From Verrucomicrobiota bacterium (GTDB lineage Bacteria > Verrucomicrobiota > Verrucomicrobiia > Limisphaerales > J093), in contig JAOSKK010000038.1 of NCBI GenBank assembly GCA_027493615.1, forward strand, positions 62,001 to 126,000: DNA of 64,000 bases, written 5' to 3'. Below are positions 39,040 to 48,796 of the stretch, one piece after another (within the stretch, counting starts at the first letter, position 1; each line of letters starts with the position of its first letter). Both the position numbers and the translations under genes were made by a program. The notes under the pieces were generated by a model. The model made no database searches. It was not told where the DNA came from and worked only from the letters and a program-made list of their open reading frames with translations.

Positions 39040-39477
39040 TCAGCTCTTGGCCTTGGGCAGCTTGGCCGCGATCTTGGCCGGGTCCTTGGCGAAGCTGGCC
39101 TTGCAGTCCTTGCAACAGAAGCGGAACTCCTGCTCCTTGTACACCGCCGCCGGGCCGTCCTCCGCCACGGGTTCGCCCGACACCAGACAGGTCTTGAGCG
39201 GGTACTTCTTCACCTTCTTGGATGCCTCATCGAACTTGGCCACGAACTTCTTCGTGTCCCGGTCGAAGTCCTTCTTGCAGGACTTGCAGCAGAGCATGAC
39301 CTCGCGCCCATCGTGCTCGAACACGAACGCTTCGCCCATGCTTCCGAGCTTTTCGCCGGAAACCAGACAGGTCTCCAGGGGGTAGGGCTTCGGGGCCTTG
39401 GCCTTCTTGGCTTCGGCGGCCCCCACGGAAACGGCCCCAACCAGCAGGGCCACTGCCCACAACGTCTTGAGTTTCAT
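39040..39477 (-). CDS. Exported protein with two YHS/TRASH-like Cys modules
   Basis: 145 residues with a signal peptide (LKTLWAVALLVGAVSVGAAE). Two internal repeats follow, each about 55 residues. Repeat 1 is YPLETCLVSGEKLGSMGEAF to VMLCCKSCKKDFDRDTKKFV. Repeat 2 is YPLKTCLVSGEPVAEDGPAA to FRFCCKDCKASFAKDPAKIA. The TCLVSGE plus CCKxCKxxF pattern is a doubled YHS/TRASH-type metal-binding motif. Lys-rich linkers separate the modules. Lying next to the Cus genes on the same strand, it is most likely a periplasmic copper-binding or -buffering protein. Confidence 0.7.
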   Translation of the reverse strand: MKLKTLWAVALLVGAVSVGAAEAKKAKAPKPYPLETCLVSGEKLGSMGEAFVFEHDGREVMLCCKSCKKDFDRDTKKFVAKFDEASKKVKKYPLKTCLVSGEPVAEDGPAAVYKEQEFRFCCKDCKASFAKDPAKIAAKLPKAKS

Positions 39478-39600
39478 GTCAATTCTCTCAGTTAATGTTC
39501 CGCGTCACGGCGAAAGATAGACGCTGGATGCCGGTTCGCCACTCAAAATCTTCCCGTGAAAACCTGTCGGCCCTGGCGGCAGGTTGGCTATCCTCGCGCC

Positions 39601-39894
39601 ATGACGCGTCATTGTCACCATTGCGGCTGGGTTTGGCCGCACCGGAGCGCGCCGGGTCGCAGCGACGTTTGTCCGCGGTGCCAGCGCGATCTGCGTGTCT
39701 GCCTGAACTGCCGCCGCCACGATCCCCGTGCGGCCTACGAGTGTCGTGAGCCGCGCGCGGAGCCGGTGTCCGACAAGGACCGCGCCAACTTCTGCGAGTG
39801 GTTCGACTTCGCGGAACGCGTGTTTACTCCCAAGACGGGGCTGGATCCGGCGGCCAAGGCGCGAGATGCGTTGCGCAGGTTGCTCGGGGATTAG
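39601..39894 (+). CDS. Small zinc-ribbon protein
   Basis: 97 residues from ATG 39601. The N-terminal Cys/His cluster is MTRHCHHCGWVWPHRSAP, CPRCQRDLRVCLNCRRHD and YECREP, giving two CxxC pairs plus additional Cys, a zinc ribbon. The C-terminus has RANFCEWFDFAERVFTPKTG and a helix ARDALRRLLGD. There is no signal peptide. It is probably a small nucleic-acid- or protein-binding zinc protein; function unknown. It is divergent from the metal locus. Confidence 0.6.
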   Translation: MTRHCHHCGWVWPHRSAPGRSDVCPRCQRDLRVCLNCRRHDPRAAYECREPRAEPVSDKDRANFCEWFDFAERVFTPKTGLDPAAKARDALRRLLGD

Positions 39895-39959
39895 GGCAGG
39901 TCCGGCACGCCGGTCGTGGCTCGAACGCTGGTCGAGGGCGCAGGGGAAAGGCCAGGGGT

Positions 39960-40062
39960 GCAGGCGCCGACGTGAGGAGGTGGAGGGGATCTTCCCCCGG
40001 ACCACGATGCCTCCTGACGTCGGCGCCTACCGATGGCAGAGCCTCCTGACGTCGGCACCTAC
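39960..40062. repeat. REP-like palindrome pair plus an extra copy
   Basis: GCGCCGACGTGAGGAGG (39964-39980) faces GCCTCCTGACGTCGGCGC (40009-40026, continuing CTAC), and another GCCTCCTGACGTCGGCAC copy lies at 40041-40058. The same core recurs at 41634-41701, 43491-43550, 48755-48776 and 59574-59595. The remaining bases from 39895 to 40188 show no gene. Confidence 0.85.
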
Positions 40063-40188
40063 CGGTGGTTGGTTGATGCGCGCTGCAGGCGGACGCGGAG
40101 CTCGGCTTCGCGGCTAACCTGGCCCTGGCACGATGCCGGTGTTGCCTACGGGGTTGCCACGGCGGTCGAGGGTGACCAGAGTGCGGCG

Positions 40189-41610
40189 ATGAACGCGTCC
40201 TCGCGCTGCTCCCGCCGGCGGTTTCTCACACGCTCGGGCACCGTCGCTGCCGGGCTCGCTTCGGCGGGTCTGCCGCCGCTGGCGTTCCGGCGTTCGGTGG
40301 CGGGCGAGGCCAACACCGCCGCCGACCTGAGCTGGACCGCGCGCATCGCGGACCCGGACATCCGTGCGGGCGTCGAGGCGGCGGTGCACAAGAACCTCTT
40401 GCCGGCGGCGACCGAGCGCGTGTATCCGGGTCACTTCACGATCAACGCCGACGGCGGCGGGTACGGGAGCGACACCACCTGGCCGGGTCTTGATTCGTGG
40501 CAGATGATCGGGCCGTACCTCCAGCTCGGACGCACGCGGATGGTCCTGGATTACTTCGACTTCGTCCGCGCATCGCAACGGCGCGACGGCAACATCCCTT
40601 TCGCCATCTTCAACGGCGCGACGCGGCCGGGCGGTTGTCTGCGGGGCTTGAAGTACCCGGATGACGTCTTCACCTACCGCCCGCCCCAGCGGGAGGGCCT
40701 GCCGGCTTCCAGTCAGGAGACCCGCTCGTGGGTCGGGTTGTTCGAGCACTGGCAGACCAAGGGTTACCCGCTCACCACGCTGGGTTCGATCTGCTTCTTG
40801 CTCACCGCCGGCGAGATCTTCAACGTGACCGGTTCGGTGTCGTGGCTGCGGGAGCGGCTTCCATCGGTCGAGGCTGCGGCGCGGCACCTTCTCACCCTCC
40901 GGCAGCCGCAAGGGCTGATTGGCGGCGCGGGATTCTACATCGAGTCGCCGCCGCGCGAGGGCTGTGACGGGGTGACCCAGTGTTACGCGGTCCACGCGTT
41001 GGGCGCGTTGGCGAAGTTGTGTGACGCGGCCGCTGAGTCAGCGAAGGCGAGCGAGTGGCGAGGCCACGCGGAGCGATTGGCCCGGGATTTCACGGAGGTG
41101 TTCTGGCGCGGGGATCACTTCGGCGAGTATCTGCATCCGGAGCGTGGGCTCGTGGACATACACGGGCTGTCCGACGTGAACTGGGCGGCGGTGGCTTTCG
41201 GCCTGGTGGAGAAGGAGCCACTGCAGCGGCTCTGGGCGCGGCTGCTGGCGGAGCCGGGGTTCTGGGCGGGCGGCATGCCGACCCAGTTGGTGACGAAGCC
41301 CTTTGCCTACGAGCCGTGGGAGTGGCAGCGGTCCGAGGATTGCCCGGGCGACCCGCTCAACGACGTGGCGGCCATGGGACGGGTGTGGCATCTCGAGGCG
41401 CTGGCGTGCGAGCGGATGGGTGCCCGCGCCCGGTTGGTGGAGTCGGTGCGCCAGGTGTGTCGGGCGGCACAGGAGGACGGCTTCTGGCGCGAGCGGTATC
41501 ACCTGAAGCCGGACGGCACGGTGTCTGCCGACGGTTCACGGAAATACTGCGAGTACGCGGCGGTGCTTGTGCGGGTGGTGCTTCGCAACCGGGAGTGGTT
41601 CCTGGCGTAG
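40189..41610 (+). CDS. Tat-exported six-hairpin glycosidase-like protein
   Basis: Intact, 473 residues from ATG 40189. The Tat signal is RCSRRRFLTRSGTVAAGLAS. The mature protein has features of (alpha/alpha)6-barrel sugar enzymes: NADGGGYGSDTTWPGLDSWQ, YLQLGRTRMVLDYFDFVRAS, RRDGNIPFAIFNGATRPGG, YPLTTLGSICFLLTAGEIFN, GVTQCYAVHALGALAKLCDA and VDIHGLSDVNWAAVAFGLVE. The exact GH family cannot be assigned. It is likely a periplasmic carbohydrate-active enzyme acting with the DUF4091-type protein downstream. Confidence 0.65.
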   Translation: MNASSRCSRRRFLTRSGTVAAGLASAGLPPLAFRRSVAGEANTAADLSWTARIADPDIRAGVEAAVHKNLLPAATERVYPGHFTINADGGGYGSDTTWPGLDSWQMIGPYLQLGRTRMVLDYFDFVRASQRRDGNIPFAIFNGATRPGGCLRGLKYPDDVFTYRPPQREGLPASSQETRSWVGLFEHWQTKGYPLTTLGSICFLLTAGEIFNVTGSVSWLRERLPSVEAAARHLLTLRQPQGLIGGAGFYIESPPREGCDGVTQCYAVHALGALAKLCDAAAESAKASEWRGHAERLARDFTEVFWRGDHFGEYLHPERGLVDIHGLSDVNWAAVAFGLVEKEPLQRLWARLLAEPGFWAGGMPTQLVTKPFAYEPWEWQRSEDCPGDPLNDVAAMGRVWHLEALACERMGARARLVESVRQVCRAAQEDGFWRERYHLKPDGTVSADGSRKYCEYAAVLVRVVLRNREWFLA

Positions 41611-41633
41611 CTCGTGGTCTCGTACCCGGTGCG

Positions 41634-41701
41634 GGTGCCGACGTGACGAAGCGTTGCGGGTCAGGAGTATCGCCCCTTTGCCTCCTCACGTCGGCGCCTA
41701 C
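41634..41701. repeat. REP-like palindrome pair
   Basis: GGTGCCGACGTGACGAA (41634-41650) faces GCCTCCTCACGTCGGCGC (41680-41697, continuing CTAC), the same family as at 39960-40062. Confidence 0.75.
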
Positions 41702-41794
41702 GATCCGCCGCAGTTGTGTGCAGAGGAGGAAGACTGGGCCGGGGGTGTACTACCTCCTTGCGCCGGGCGAGGGGCGTGGCGGATTCTTGGTCCC

Positions 41795-43478
41795 ATGCAC
41801 CCGATACGATGGAAGCTCACGTTCCCGGCGGTGGTCTTTTCCGTGATGCAGGCGCTTTCCGCCGAGGGTCCGGGTCTTCAGACTTGGCCGGTGGACCCGC
41901 TGATCAAGGTCTTTCCGGACGCCCGTCCCGGCCCCGCCGGTGCGGCAACTGCGGAGGTGGCTCGCGGCGAACACGCTTCCCTGCAGTTCGTCGTGTACTC
42001 CGAACACCCGATCACCGGACTGCGCGTGGAACTTGCCGAACTGCGGTCGGCACGCCAAGCCGCCACGTTGTCGCCGCGCGCGCCGCGTTTCGTGGGGGTA
42101 TGTGCCGGTGGATCGTCCCACGCAGAAGCCCTCGACCGACCAGCTACGCCCTCCGCCTGCCGATTATCCGGACCCGCTGCTGGAGACCGCGGCGTTGGAT
42201 GTCCCGGCCGGCCGCGCCCAGGCGGTCTGGATCACGGTGCCGGTGCCCACGAACGCGTCGCCGGGGCGGTATCGTGGCACGGCCGTGGTCACAGGCACGA
42301 TTGGCGGTGAAGCGGTTCGGGCCAGCCAGCCGCTGTGGCTGCGGGTGTATCCGGCGGTGGTGGGGGCGATCACGGCTGTGGGTCACGGACTGGTTTGCGA
42401 TGCACTGGCGGCATATGGAGATCGCGCCGGAGCCGGAATCGGAGGCCTACTATGCGTTGCTGCGCCGTTATGCGCGGAACCTGGCGGACCACCGCCACAA
42501 TGTGGCGCTCATCTCCCCGCTCGGCCTGGCCCGGTTCAGCGTGGGTGAGCAGGGGCGACTGGCGGTGGACTTCAGCGGCTTCGACCGTTGGGTGGAGATC
42601 TTCCGGGAAGAAGGCGTGGTGGGACGGATCGAAGGCGGGCACATCGGTGGGCGCAAGGCGGGGTGGGAATCGGAGTTTGCCGTCACCGTCCACCAGGTGA
42701 AGGACGGGCGGGTGGTGACGGCTTCGGTGGATCCGGCCAGTGCGGAGGCCGAGGCGTTCTACGCGCAGTTCTTCCCCACGCTGGTGACGCACCTCAAGGC
42801 GCGGGGCTGGCTGGAGGCGTATCTGCAGCATCTGGCCGACGAGCCGATTGCCAGCAACCTGGCGAGCTACCGGGCGATGGCGGCCCTGGCCCGGAAGTAC
42901 GCCCCCGAGCTGCGCATCATCGAGGCGTGCCATACCAAAGACCTTGTGGGGGCCATAGACGTCTGGGTGCCCCAGCTCAATTACCTGGAGAATGATTTTG
43001 AGCATTACCAGGCCCGACAGCGCGCGGGCGACGAGGTTTGGTTTTAACGTGCGTCTTCCCGCAGGGCGAGTATGCCAACCGCTTCATCGAACAACCGCTG
43101 ATCAAGACGCGCTTGCTGCACTGGATCAACTTCCGCTACGGCATCACCGGGTACCTGCACTGGGGTTACAACCACTGGACGTCGGACAGTCCCTTCACCC
43201 ACACGACCCGCGCCCACGGCGGTCCGGCGTATCTGCCGGCCGGCGATCCATGGATCGTCTATCCGGGCAAGGATGGGCCGTTGGACTCGATCCGGTTTGA
43301 GGCGATGCGGGATGGGATCGCCGACCACGAGTTGTTGTGCCAGCTCGGTGAACGCGATGCCGCGCTTGCGGAGCGGTTGGCCCGGCAACACGTCCAGGCT
43401 TTCGATCGCTACGACACGGACGTCGCGCAGTTTCGGGCGACGCGCCGGGAATTGCTGCGCAGTCTTTCGCGACCCTGA
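41795..43478 (+). CDS. DUF4091-type glycoside hydrolase-like exported protein, frameshifted
   Basis: About 561 residues after repairing frameshifts near 42105, 42385 and 43045. The signal peptide is WKLTFPAVVFSVMQALSAEG. An N-terminal beta-sandwich follows (GEHASLQFVVYSEHPITGLR; VWITVPVPTNASPGRYRGTA). The TIM-barrel-like part begins WFAMHWRHMEIAPEPESEAY and contains LADHRHNVALISPLGLARFS, LKARGWLEAYLQHLADEP and VWVPQLNYLENDFEHYQARQ. The C-terminal DUF4091-like segment has LLHWINFRYGITGYLHWGYN, SIRFEAMRDGIADHELL and a helical tail. Such proteins are secreted glycoside hydrolase relatives. Substrate is unknown. It follows the six-hairpin protein on the same strand after a REP palindrome. Confidence 0.75.
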
Positions 43479-43490
43479 GCGCTGCACCCC

Positions 43491-43550
43491 GTAGGAGCCG
43501 ACGTGAGGAGGCTCACGCCCCGGGCAGAGTCTCGTGACCTCGACTCCTAC
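43491..43550. repeat. REP-like palindrome pair
   Basis: GTAGGAGCCGACGTGAGGAG (from 43491) faces CTCGTGACCTCGACTCCTAC (ending 43550), between the DUF4091 gene and asnA. Confidence 0.75.
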
Positions 43551-43601
43551 AGGCGGTTGCTGACTAGCAACCGGTCAGCAGGTTCATTACCCTGGCCGGC
43601 C

Positions 43602-44669
43602 ATGACGACATGTGTTGCCCACGACGCGACCACGCCGGGGTTGCTGCTGCCAGCCGGTTACCAACCTCTGTTGGGGGTCAAGGAGACCGAGCGGGCCATC
43701 AAGAGCCTGAAGGACTTCTTCGAGTTGAACCTGGCCACTGAACTCAATCTGAGTCGGGTGACAGCGCCGCTGTTTGTCCAGGGCGGCACGGGCATCAACG
43801 ATGACCTCAACGGCGTCGAGCGCCCCGTCTCGTTTCCGATGGCGCACCTGCCGGGCGTGCGCGCCGAGATCGTCCAGTCGTTGGCCAAGTGGAAGCGGCT
43901 GATGCTGGGAACGCTGGGTTTCGAGCCGGGCTACGGGCTTTACACCGACATGAATGCGATCCGGCCGGACGAGGTGCTGGACAGCATCCACTCGCTGTAC
44001 GTGGACCAGTGGGACTGGGAACGGGTGATCACGCCGGAGGAGCGGAACGTGGCGTTCCTGCGCAAGATCGTGCGGAAACTCTACACGATTCTCAAACGGA
44101 CCGAGCACTTCGTCTACGAACGCTATCCCGCGCTGCGACCGGCGTTACCCGAGGACATCACCTTCATCCACGCGGAAACCCTCCGTGTCCAGTATCCCGA
44201 CCTGACGCCGAAGCAACGGGAACGTGCCCTGCTCCAGGAATGTGGCGCGGCGTTCATCATCGGGATCGGCGGCGCGCTGGGCGACGGGACGATCCACGAC
44301 GGGCGGGCGCCGGACTACGACGACTGGTCGTCGCCGGGCGAGAACGGGTATGCGGGGCTGAACGGGGACTTGCTGGTATGGAACCCGGTGCTCGAGCTGG
44401 CTTTCGAGCTTTCGTCCATGGGGCTCCGCGTGGATCCGCTAGCGCTGCGCCGCCAACTCGAGGTGCGGGGTTGTCCGGAACGCGCGGACCTGTTTTGGCA
44501 CCAGAAGCTGCTGCGAGGCGAGCTGCCGCTTTCCATCGGGGGTGGCATCGGCCAGTCCCGACTCTGCATGTACTTTCTCCGCAAGGCCCACATTGGCGAG
44601 ATCCAGGCGAGCCTCTGGCCCGAGGCCATGGTGGCCACGTGCCGCGCGCACAACATCCCGTTGCTCTGA
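43602..44669 (+). CDS. asnA: Aspartate-ammonia ligase (asparagine synthetase A)
   Basis: Intact, 355 residues, ATP-dependent amidation of Asp with ammonia. Start ATG 43602 gives MTTCVAHDATTPGLLLPAGY, with the core TERAIKSLKDFFELNLATEL, RVTAPLFVQGGTGINDDLNG and ERPVSFPMAHLPGVRAEIVQ. Class II-synthetase-like segments follow: SLAKWKRLMLGTLGFEPGYG, YTDMNAIRPDE, VYERYPALRPALPEDITFIH, YAGLNGDLLVWNPVLELAFE, and the C-terminal LSIGGGIGQSRLCMYFLRKA. It is slightly longer than the usual 330 residues at the N-terminus. It lies alone among glycan genes, and no regulatory leader was recognised. Confidence 0.95.
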   Translation: MTTCVAHDATTPGLLLPAGYQPLLGVKETERAIKSLKDFFELNLATELNLSRVTAPLFVQGGTGINDDLNGVERPVSFPMAHLPGVRAEIVQSLAKWKRLMLGTLGFEPGYGLYTDMNAIRPDEVLDSIHSLYVDQWDWERVITPEERNVAFLRKIVRKLYTILKRTEHFVYERYPALRPALPEDITFIHAETLRVQYPDLTPKQRERALLQECGAAFIIGIGGALGDGTIHDGRAPDYDDWSSPGENGYAGLNGDLLVWNPVLELAFELSSMGLRVDPLALRRQLEVRGCPERADLFWHQKLLRGELPLSIGGGIGQSRLCMYFLRKAHIGEIQASLWPEAMVATCRAHNIPLL

Positions 44670-44681
44670 CGGGAGGCGGCG

Positions 44682-46476
44682 TCAATCCCACGTGCGCACC
44701 TGCGGTCGCAGTTGGTCGAGGAACGGCTCGAGTCGCTCGCCTTCATGGAACCAGAGGGCGCCGCGCACGCGGACGGTTTGGCCCGGGGGACAATCCGGGA
44801 AGACCGGATCGGCATGCAGGCAGGGCACCAGTTCATTGCCCCAGGCACGGCCGCAGCGTTCCCAGGCGGTGATGATCCAGCGCTGGCCATCGTCTGAACG
44901 TACGGCGGCGAAGGGCGGCTGGAACACCTTGTTGGCGGTCGTCTGCGCAGCGAATCCCGGGGCTGCGCCCAGCATGACGCAGTTTTGCACCCGCAGCCCG
45001 GTGAGCGTGTCGGGCGTGCCGTTGCGGAGCCAGAGGGTGAAGGCCACGCGGTCCGGGTGGGGGTGGACCTCGGTTCCAAAGGCGATGTCGTTGGGCAACG
45101 TCCGTTCGCTCGTGAGGTGCCCGTCGGGTTGGCGTTGCCATTCCTGGCGCTCGAGCCTGATGCCCCGCGCCTCCCACAACGTCGGGATGTGAGTGTGGGC
45201 GAGGTAGGTGAGGCCGAGGTTGGAGAAGATGGCCTCGGGCACGTCCACCACGACATAACCGCCAGCGGGCCAGGGGGAAAGACGCTGACCTTGGTCTCGC
45301 GCTGCGGCATCACGGCGCCATCGAAGAAACCCAGGCGCGGGTGGCGGCCGCCGGGGAACGGCAGAACCCGCAACGGCGCGCCCGGCTGGAAGGGGGGCGG
45401 TGTTCGTCCCACGAGTTCGAACCGGCCCAGCGCAGCGGCGACTTCGCCGAGGGTGAGGCCCGTGGCCGCACTGATCTCGCCGGCGCTGTACTGGTGGTAA
45501 AGGGCCATCGACTCGAGGGCCTCGCGGAGCTCGCGATCGTTGCGGGGCGGGCGGAAGTCGGCCAGCAAGTCGGCGAGGTGAAGTCGGAGCCACGCCGGGA
45601 CATCGTGCAGATCGCCCCACACCTGCGGGCCCGCAAACAGGTCGGGCGTCAGTTCGGCGGTGAGCAGCGCGGTCTGGAAAAGGCCGGTCTCGGCCAGGAC
45701 TCGGCCAGCGGGACTGAGGATGAAGCTGTCGCCGTAGCCCAGCCAGCCAGGGCGGTCGGTCTTGACGACGTTTGCCCGCGCCACCGCCAGTTTGAGTTGG
45801 GCGGCGAGACCGATGTGGCAATGTCTCACCCAGCGCCGGTGATCGTCGGCAGCGTCCGCCGCGATCTCGTTGAAGTGCGGCGTGAAGAGCAGTTCCGCCC
45901 CTGTAGTTTGGCCGCCAGCGCGACGTGCGGATAAGACGTGTCGGCGCAGATGGCCACGCCGAAGCGGACGCCATGCGCGGCAAAGACCGGCACATTTTGA
46001 CCGGCGGAGAAACCCAAGGCATCGCGATCGTCAGGCGTGAGCACGACCTTGTCGGCGTAACCCAGCAGACGGCCGCCCTGGACCACGAGCGCGGTGTTGT
46101 ACAAGGCCGCTCCGGCACGCCGCACCAGCCCGATGATGACGACCATGTCGTGGTCGGCTGTCTCGCGGATGAACGCCTGCAAGGCGGCATCCTCGAGTCC
46201 GCGGGCGCCCTGTCGGACGGCTTCGGCGCTCGCGTAACCGGAGAGAAAGCACTCGGGGAAGACCAAGAAATGGCTGGCGCGTTCGCGGGCCTGTTGCAGG
46301 ACGCCGCGGGCGGTGTCCAGGTTGGCGGTGAAGTCCCCGTCGCGGCACGGGCCTTGGTAGACGGACACGCGCACGGGGCCGTCAAGGGCCTGGACAGGCG
46401 TGACACCGGCGAGGACGAACGTGAGCGCGGGAAGCGTGAGCCAGAGCTGGCGACCGGGCAGGGCGAGGGCGTGCAT
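44682..46476 (-). CDS. Exported carbon-nitrogen hydrolase (nitrilase superfamily) with long C-terminal extension, frameshifted
   Basis: About 598 residues after repairing frameshifts near 45893 and 45270. The signal peptide is LWLTLPALTFVLAGVTPVQA. The nitrilase fold shows the catalytic Glu in FLVFPECFLSGYASAEAVRQ, the Lys in GYADKVVLTP, and the Cys in FGVAICADTSYPHVALAAKL. HIGLAAQLKLAVARANVVKT and GYGDSFILSPAGRVLAETGL follow. An extension of more than 250 residues comes next, with QVWGDLHDVPAWLRLHLADL, ALYHQYSAGEISAATGLTLG and, further on, NGTPDTLTGLRVQNCVML. This extension matches no domain I know. Amide hydrolysis outside the cytoplasm is likely. It faces the beta-helix gene head to head. 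Confidence 0.75.
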
Positions 46477-46629
46477 GGCGGCCAAGATGGCGCAGGGAAG
46501 GCCGCGTGGAAAGCCGCAGTGTGCAGCGCCGTGCGAGCCCAGTCGGATCGACGCGGCGTCGGGACGAAGGTCTCGAGTTCGTCCTCGGTTTTGCTTGCCG
46601 CAGCCGCTTTCCGCCGGACACTGGGCGCC

Positions 46630-48745
46630 GTGAAAACTCTCCTCTGCGGCCTGTCCCTGGCAGCCGCCTGTCTTCTGGCGCGAGCGAGCGATCGGCTCGT
46701 GTTCCACGTGGCCCCGAACGGTGATGATCGTTGGTCGGGACGGCTGTCGGCGCCGAATGCCGAGGGGAACGACGGTCCCTTCGCCACGGTTCAGCGGGCG
46801 CAACAGGTGTTGCGGGAAGTCCGGGCGGCCACGCCCCCGGCGGACAGTGCGCCCCGCCCGGAGGTGCAGTTTCGCGGCGGCACCTACCCTCTGGCGGGTC
46901 CCTGGACGTTGACGCCCGCGGACAGCCACACGATCTATCGGGCGTATCAGGCCGAGCGGCCGGTCCTCAGTGGCGGGGTCCGGATCACCAACTGGGTGGT
47001 GGGCAACGATGGCCGCTGGCGGGCCGATCTGCCGGCCGTGCGCGAACAGGGCTGGCATTTTACCCAACTGTTCGTGAACGACCAGCGACGTCCGCGACCG
47101 CGTCTGCCCGCGACGGGCTACTACCAAATCGCCGGCGAACTGCCGGCGAGCGCCGAGGCGCGCGGCGGGATTGACCGCTTCCAGTTCAGCCCGGGCGAGA
47201 TCCGTGCGGATTGGGTCAACCTGAATGACGTGGAGGTGTTGGCCTTCCACAACTGGAGCATGTCGCGGCTGCCGATCCAATCGGTGGACACCGCCGCTGG
47301 GGCGGTGAAGTTCTTCGGCACGAGCCCGAGCACGTCGGCCTGGGGGATCTTCCGCAAGGGCAACCGGTACCTGGTGGAGAACGTCAAGGAAGCCCTGGCG
47401 ACGCCCGGCCAGTGGTACCTGGACCGGCCGCGCGGTGAGTTGACCTATCTGCCGCGTCCGGGCGAGACGCCGGAGCACACGGTCGTCATCGCCCCGCGCT
47501 GGCCGCAGCTTCTGGTGATTGCGGGTGACCCGGCGGGCGAACGGGTGCGGGACGTGCGGATCGAGGGGCTAACGTTTGCACACGCTGCCTGGCCCATTCC
47601 GCGCGAGGGGCAGGCGATGCCGCAGGCCGAGATCAACCTCGATGGCGCCCTCAGTGCCACGCACGCCGAGGAGATCGTGTTGAAGCGATGTGCGGTCCGA
47701 CACGTGGGCGCCTATGCGATGGCGTGGGGCGACGGCTGTCACCACAACCTTATGGAAGCGTGCGAAATGATCGACCTGGGGGCGGGCGGGGGTGAAGCTG
47801 GGGGCGGTCGGCCTGACGGGGTGGGGCGGACTCAACGCGGCACGCAGTGCGGCGTCGCCCACGAGTTCGCACAACACCGTGCGGGATTGCACCATCGCGT
47901 TCGGCGGCCGGATCCACCCGGCGGCCATCGGGGTCTGGATCGGCCATTCGCCGTTCAACACGATTGAGCACAACGAGATTTACGATCTGTACTACTCGGC
48001 GACGAGCATCGGCTGGGTGTGGGGCTATGCGCCCAGTCATGCGCACCACAATCGCGTGCTCTACAACCACCTGCACACCCTCGGTCAGGGCGTGCTCTCG
48101 GACATGGGCGCCGTGTACACGCTCGGCATCTCGCCCGGCACGGTCGTCAGCCACAACGTGATCCACGACGTCCATGCCTTCGACTACGGCGGGTGGGGGC
48201 TTTACACCGATGAGGGTTCGACGGGCGTGGTGATGGAGAACAACCTCGTCTATCGGACCAAGACCGGCGGGTTTCACCAGCACTACGGGCGTGAGAATCT
48301 GATTCGCAACAACATCCTGGCCTTCTCGCAGACCGACCAGTTGCAGCGCACGCGCAAGGAGGCGCACGTGTCGTTCACCTTCGAGCGCAACCTCGTCCTC
48401 TATGACCGCGGCACCTTGCTGGGCAGCCAGTGGGCCGATGACCGGGTCAACGTGGACTCGAACCTTTACTGGAACCGGGCGGGCGAGGTGCGGTTTCCGG
48501 GGAACCGTTCGCTCGAGGAATGGCGGACGGCCATGGGGCACGACCTGCACTCAGTGGTCGCGGACCCGCAGTTCCTGGATCCGTCCCGCCACGACTTCCG
48601 GCTGGCGGCCGGTTCACCCGCGTTCGGGCTCGGGTTCGTGCCGTTCGATTCGGGGAAAGCGGGTCGCCTGACGCCGCGGACTCTGACTGCAGGTTTGCCG
48701 CCGGTGCCGTCGAGTTTTGAAGGGCTGCCGTCGCCGCATCCTTGA
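46630..48745 (+). CDS. Exported right-handed parallel beta-helix protein, one frameshift
   Basis: About 705 residues from GTG 46630. The signal peptide (VKTLLCGLSLAAACLLARAS) is followed by FHVAPNGDDRWSGRLSAPNA and TVQRAQQVLREVRAAT, the standard entry of beta-helix glycan enzymes. Stacked coils are visible in RIEGLTFAHAAWPI, NLMEACEMIDLG, NTVRDCTIAFGGRIHPAAIG, NTIEHNEIYDLYYSATSIGW, TVVSHNVIHDVHAFDYGG and RENLIRNNILAFSQTDQLQR. A G inserted near 47785 breaks the frame. The architecture is that of polysaccharide lyases, hydrolases or epimerases on uronates or carrageenan-like polymers; specificity is unclear. It is divergent from the nitrilase-family gene. Confidence 0.82.
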
Positions 48746-48754
48746 ATCTCGAAC

Positions 48755-48776
48755 GCCTCCTCACCTCGGCGCCTAC
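48755..48776. repeat. REP-like half-site
   Basis: GCCTCCTCACCTCGGCGCCT (48755-48774, continuing AC) is a single copy of the REP-like core, between the beta-helix gene and ffh. Confidence 0.7.
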
Positions 48777-48796
48777 GGTGAAAAAGGACCGTCCGG

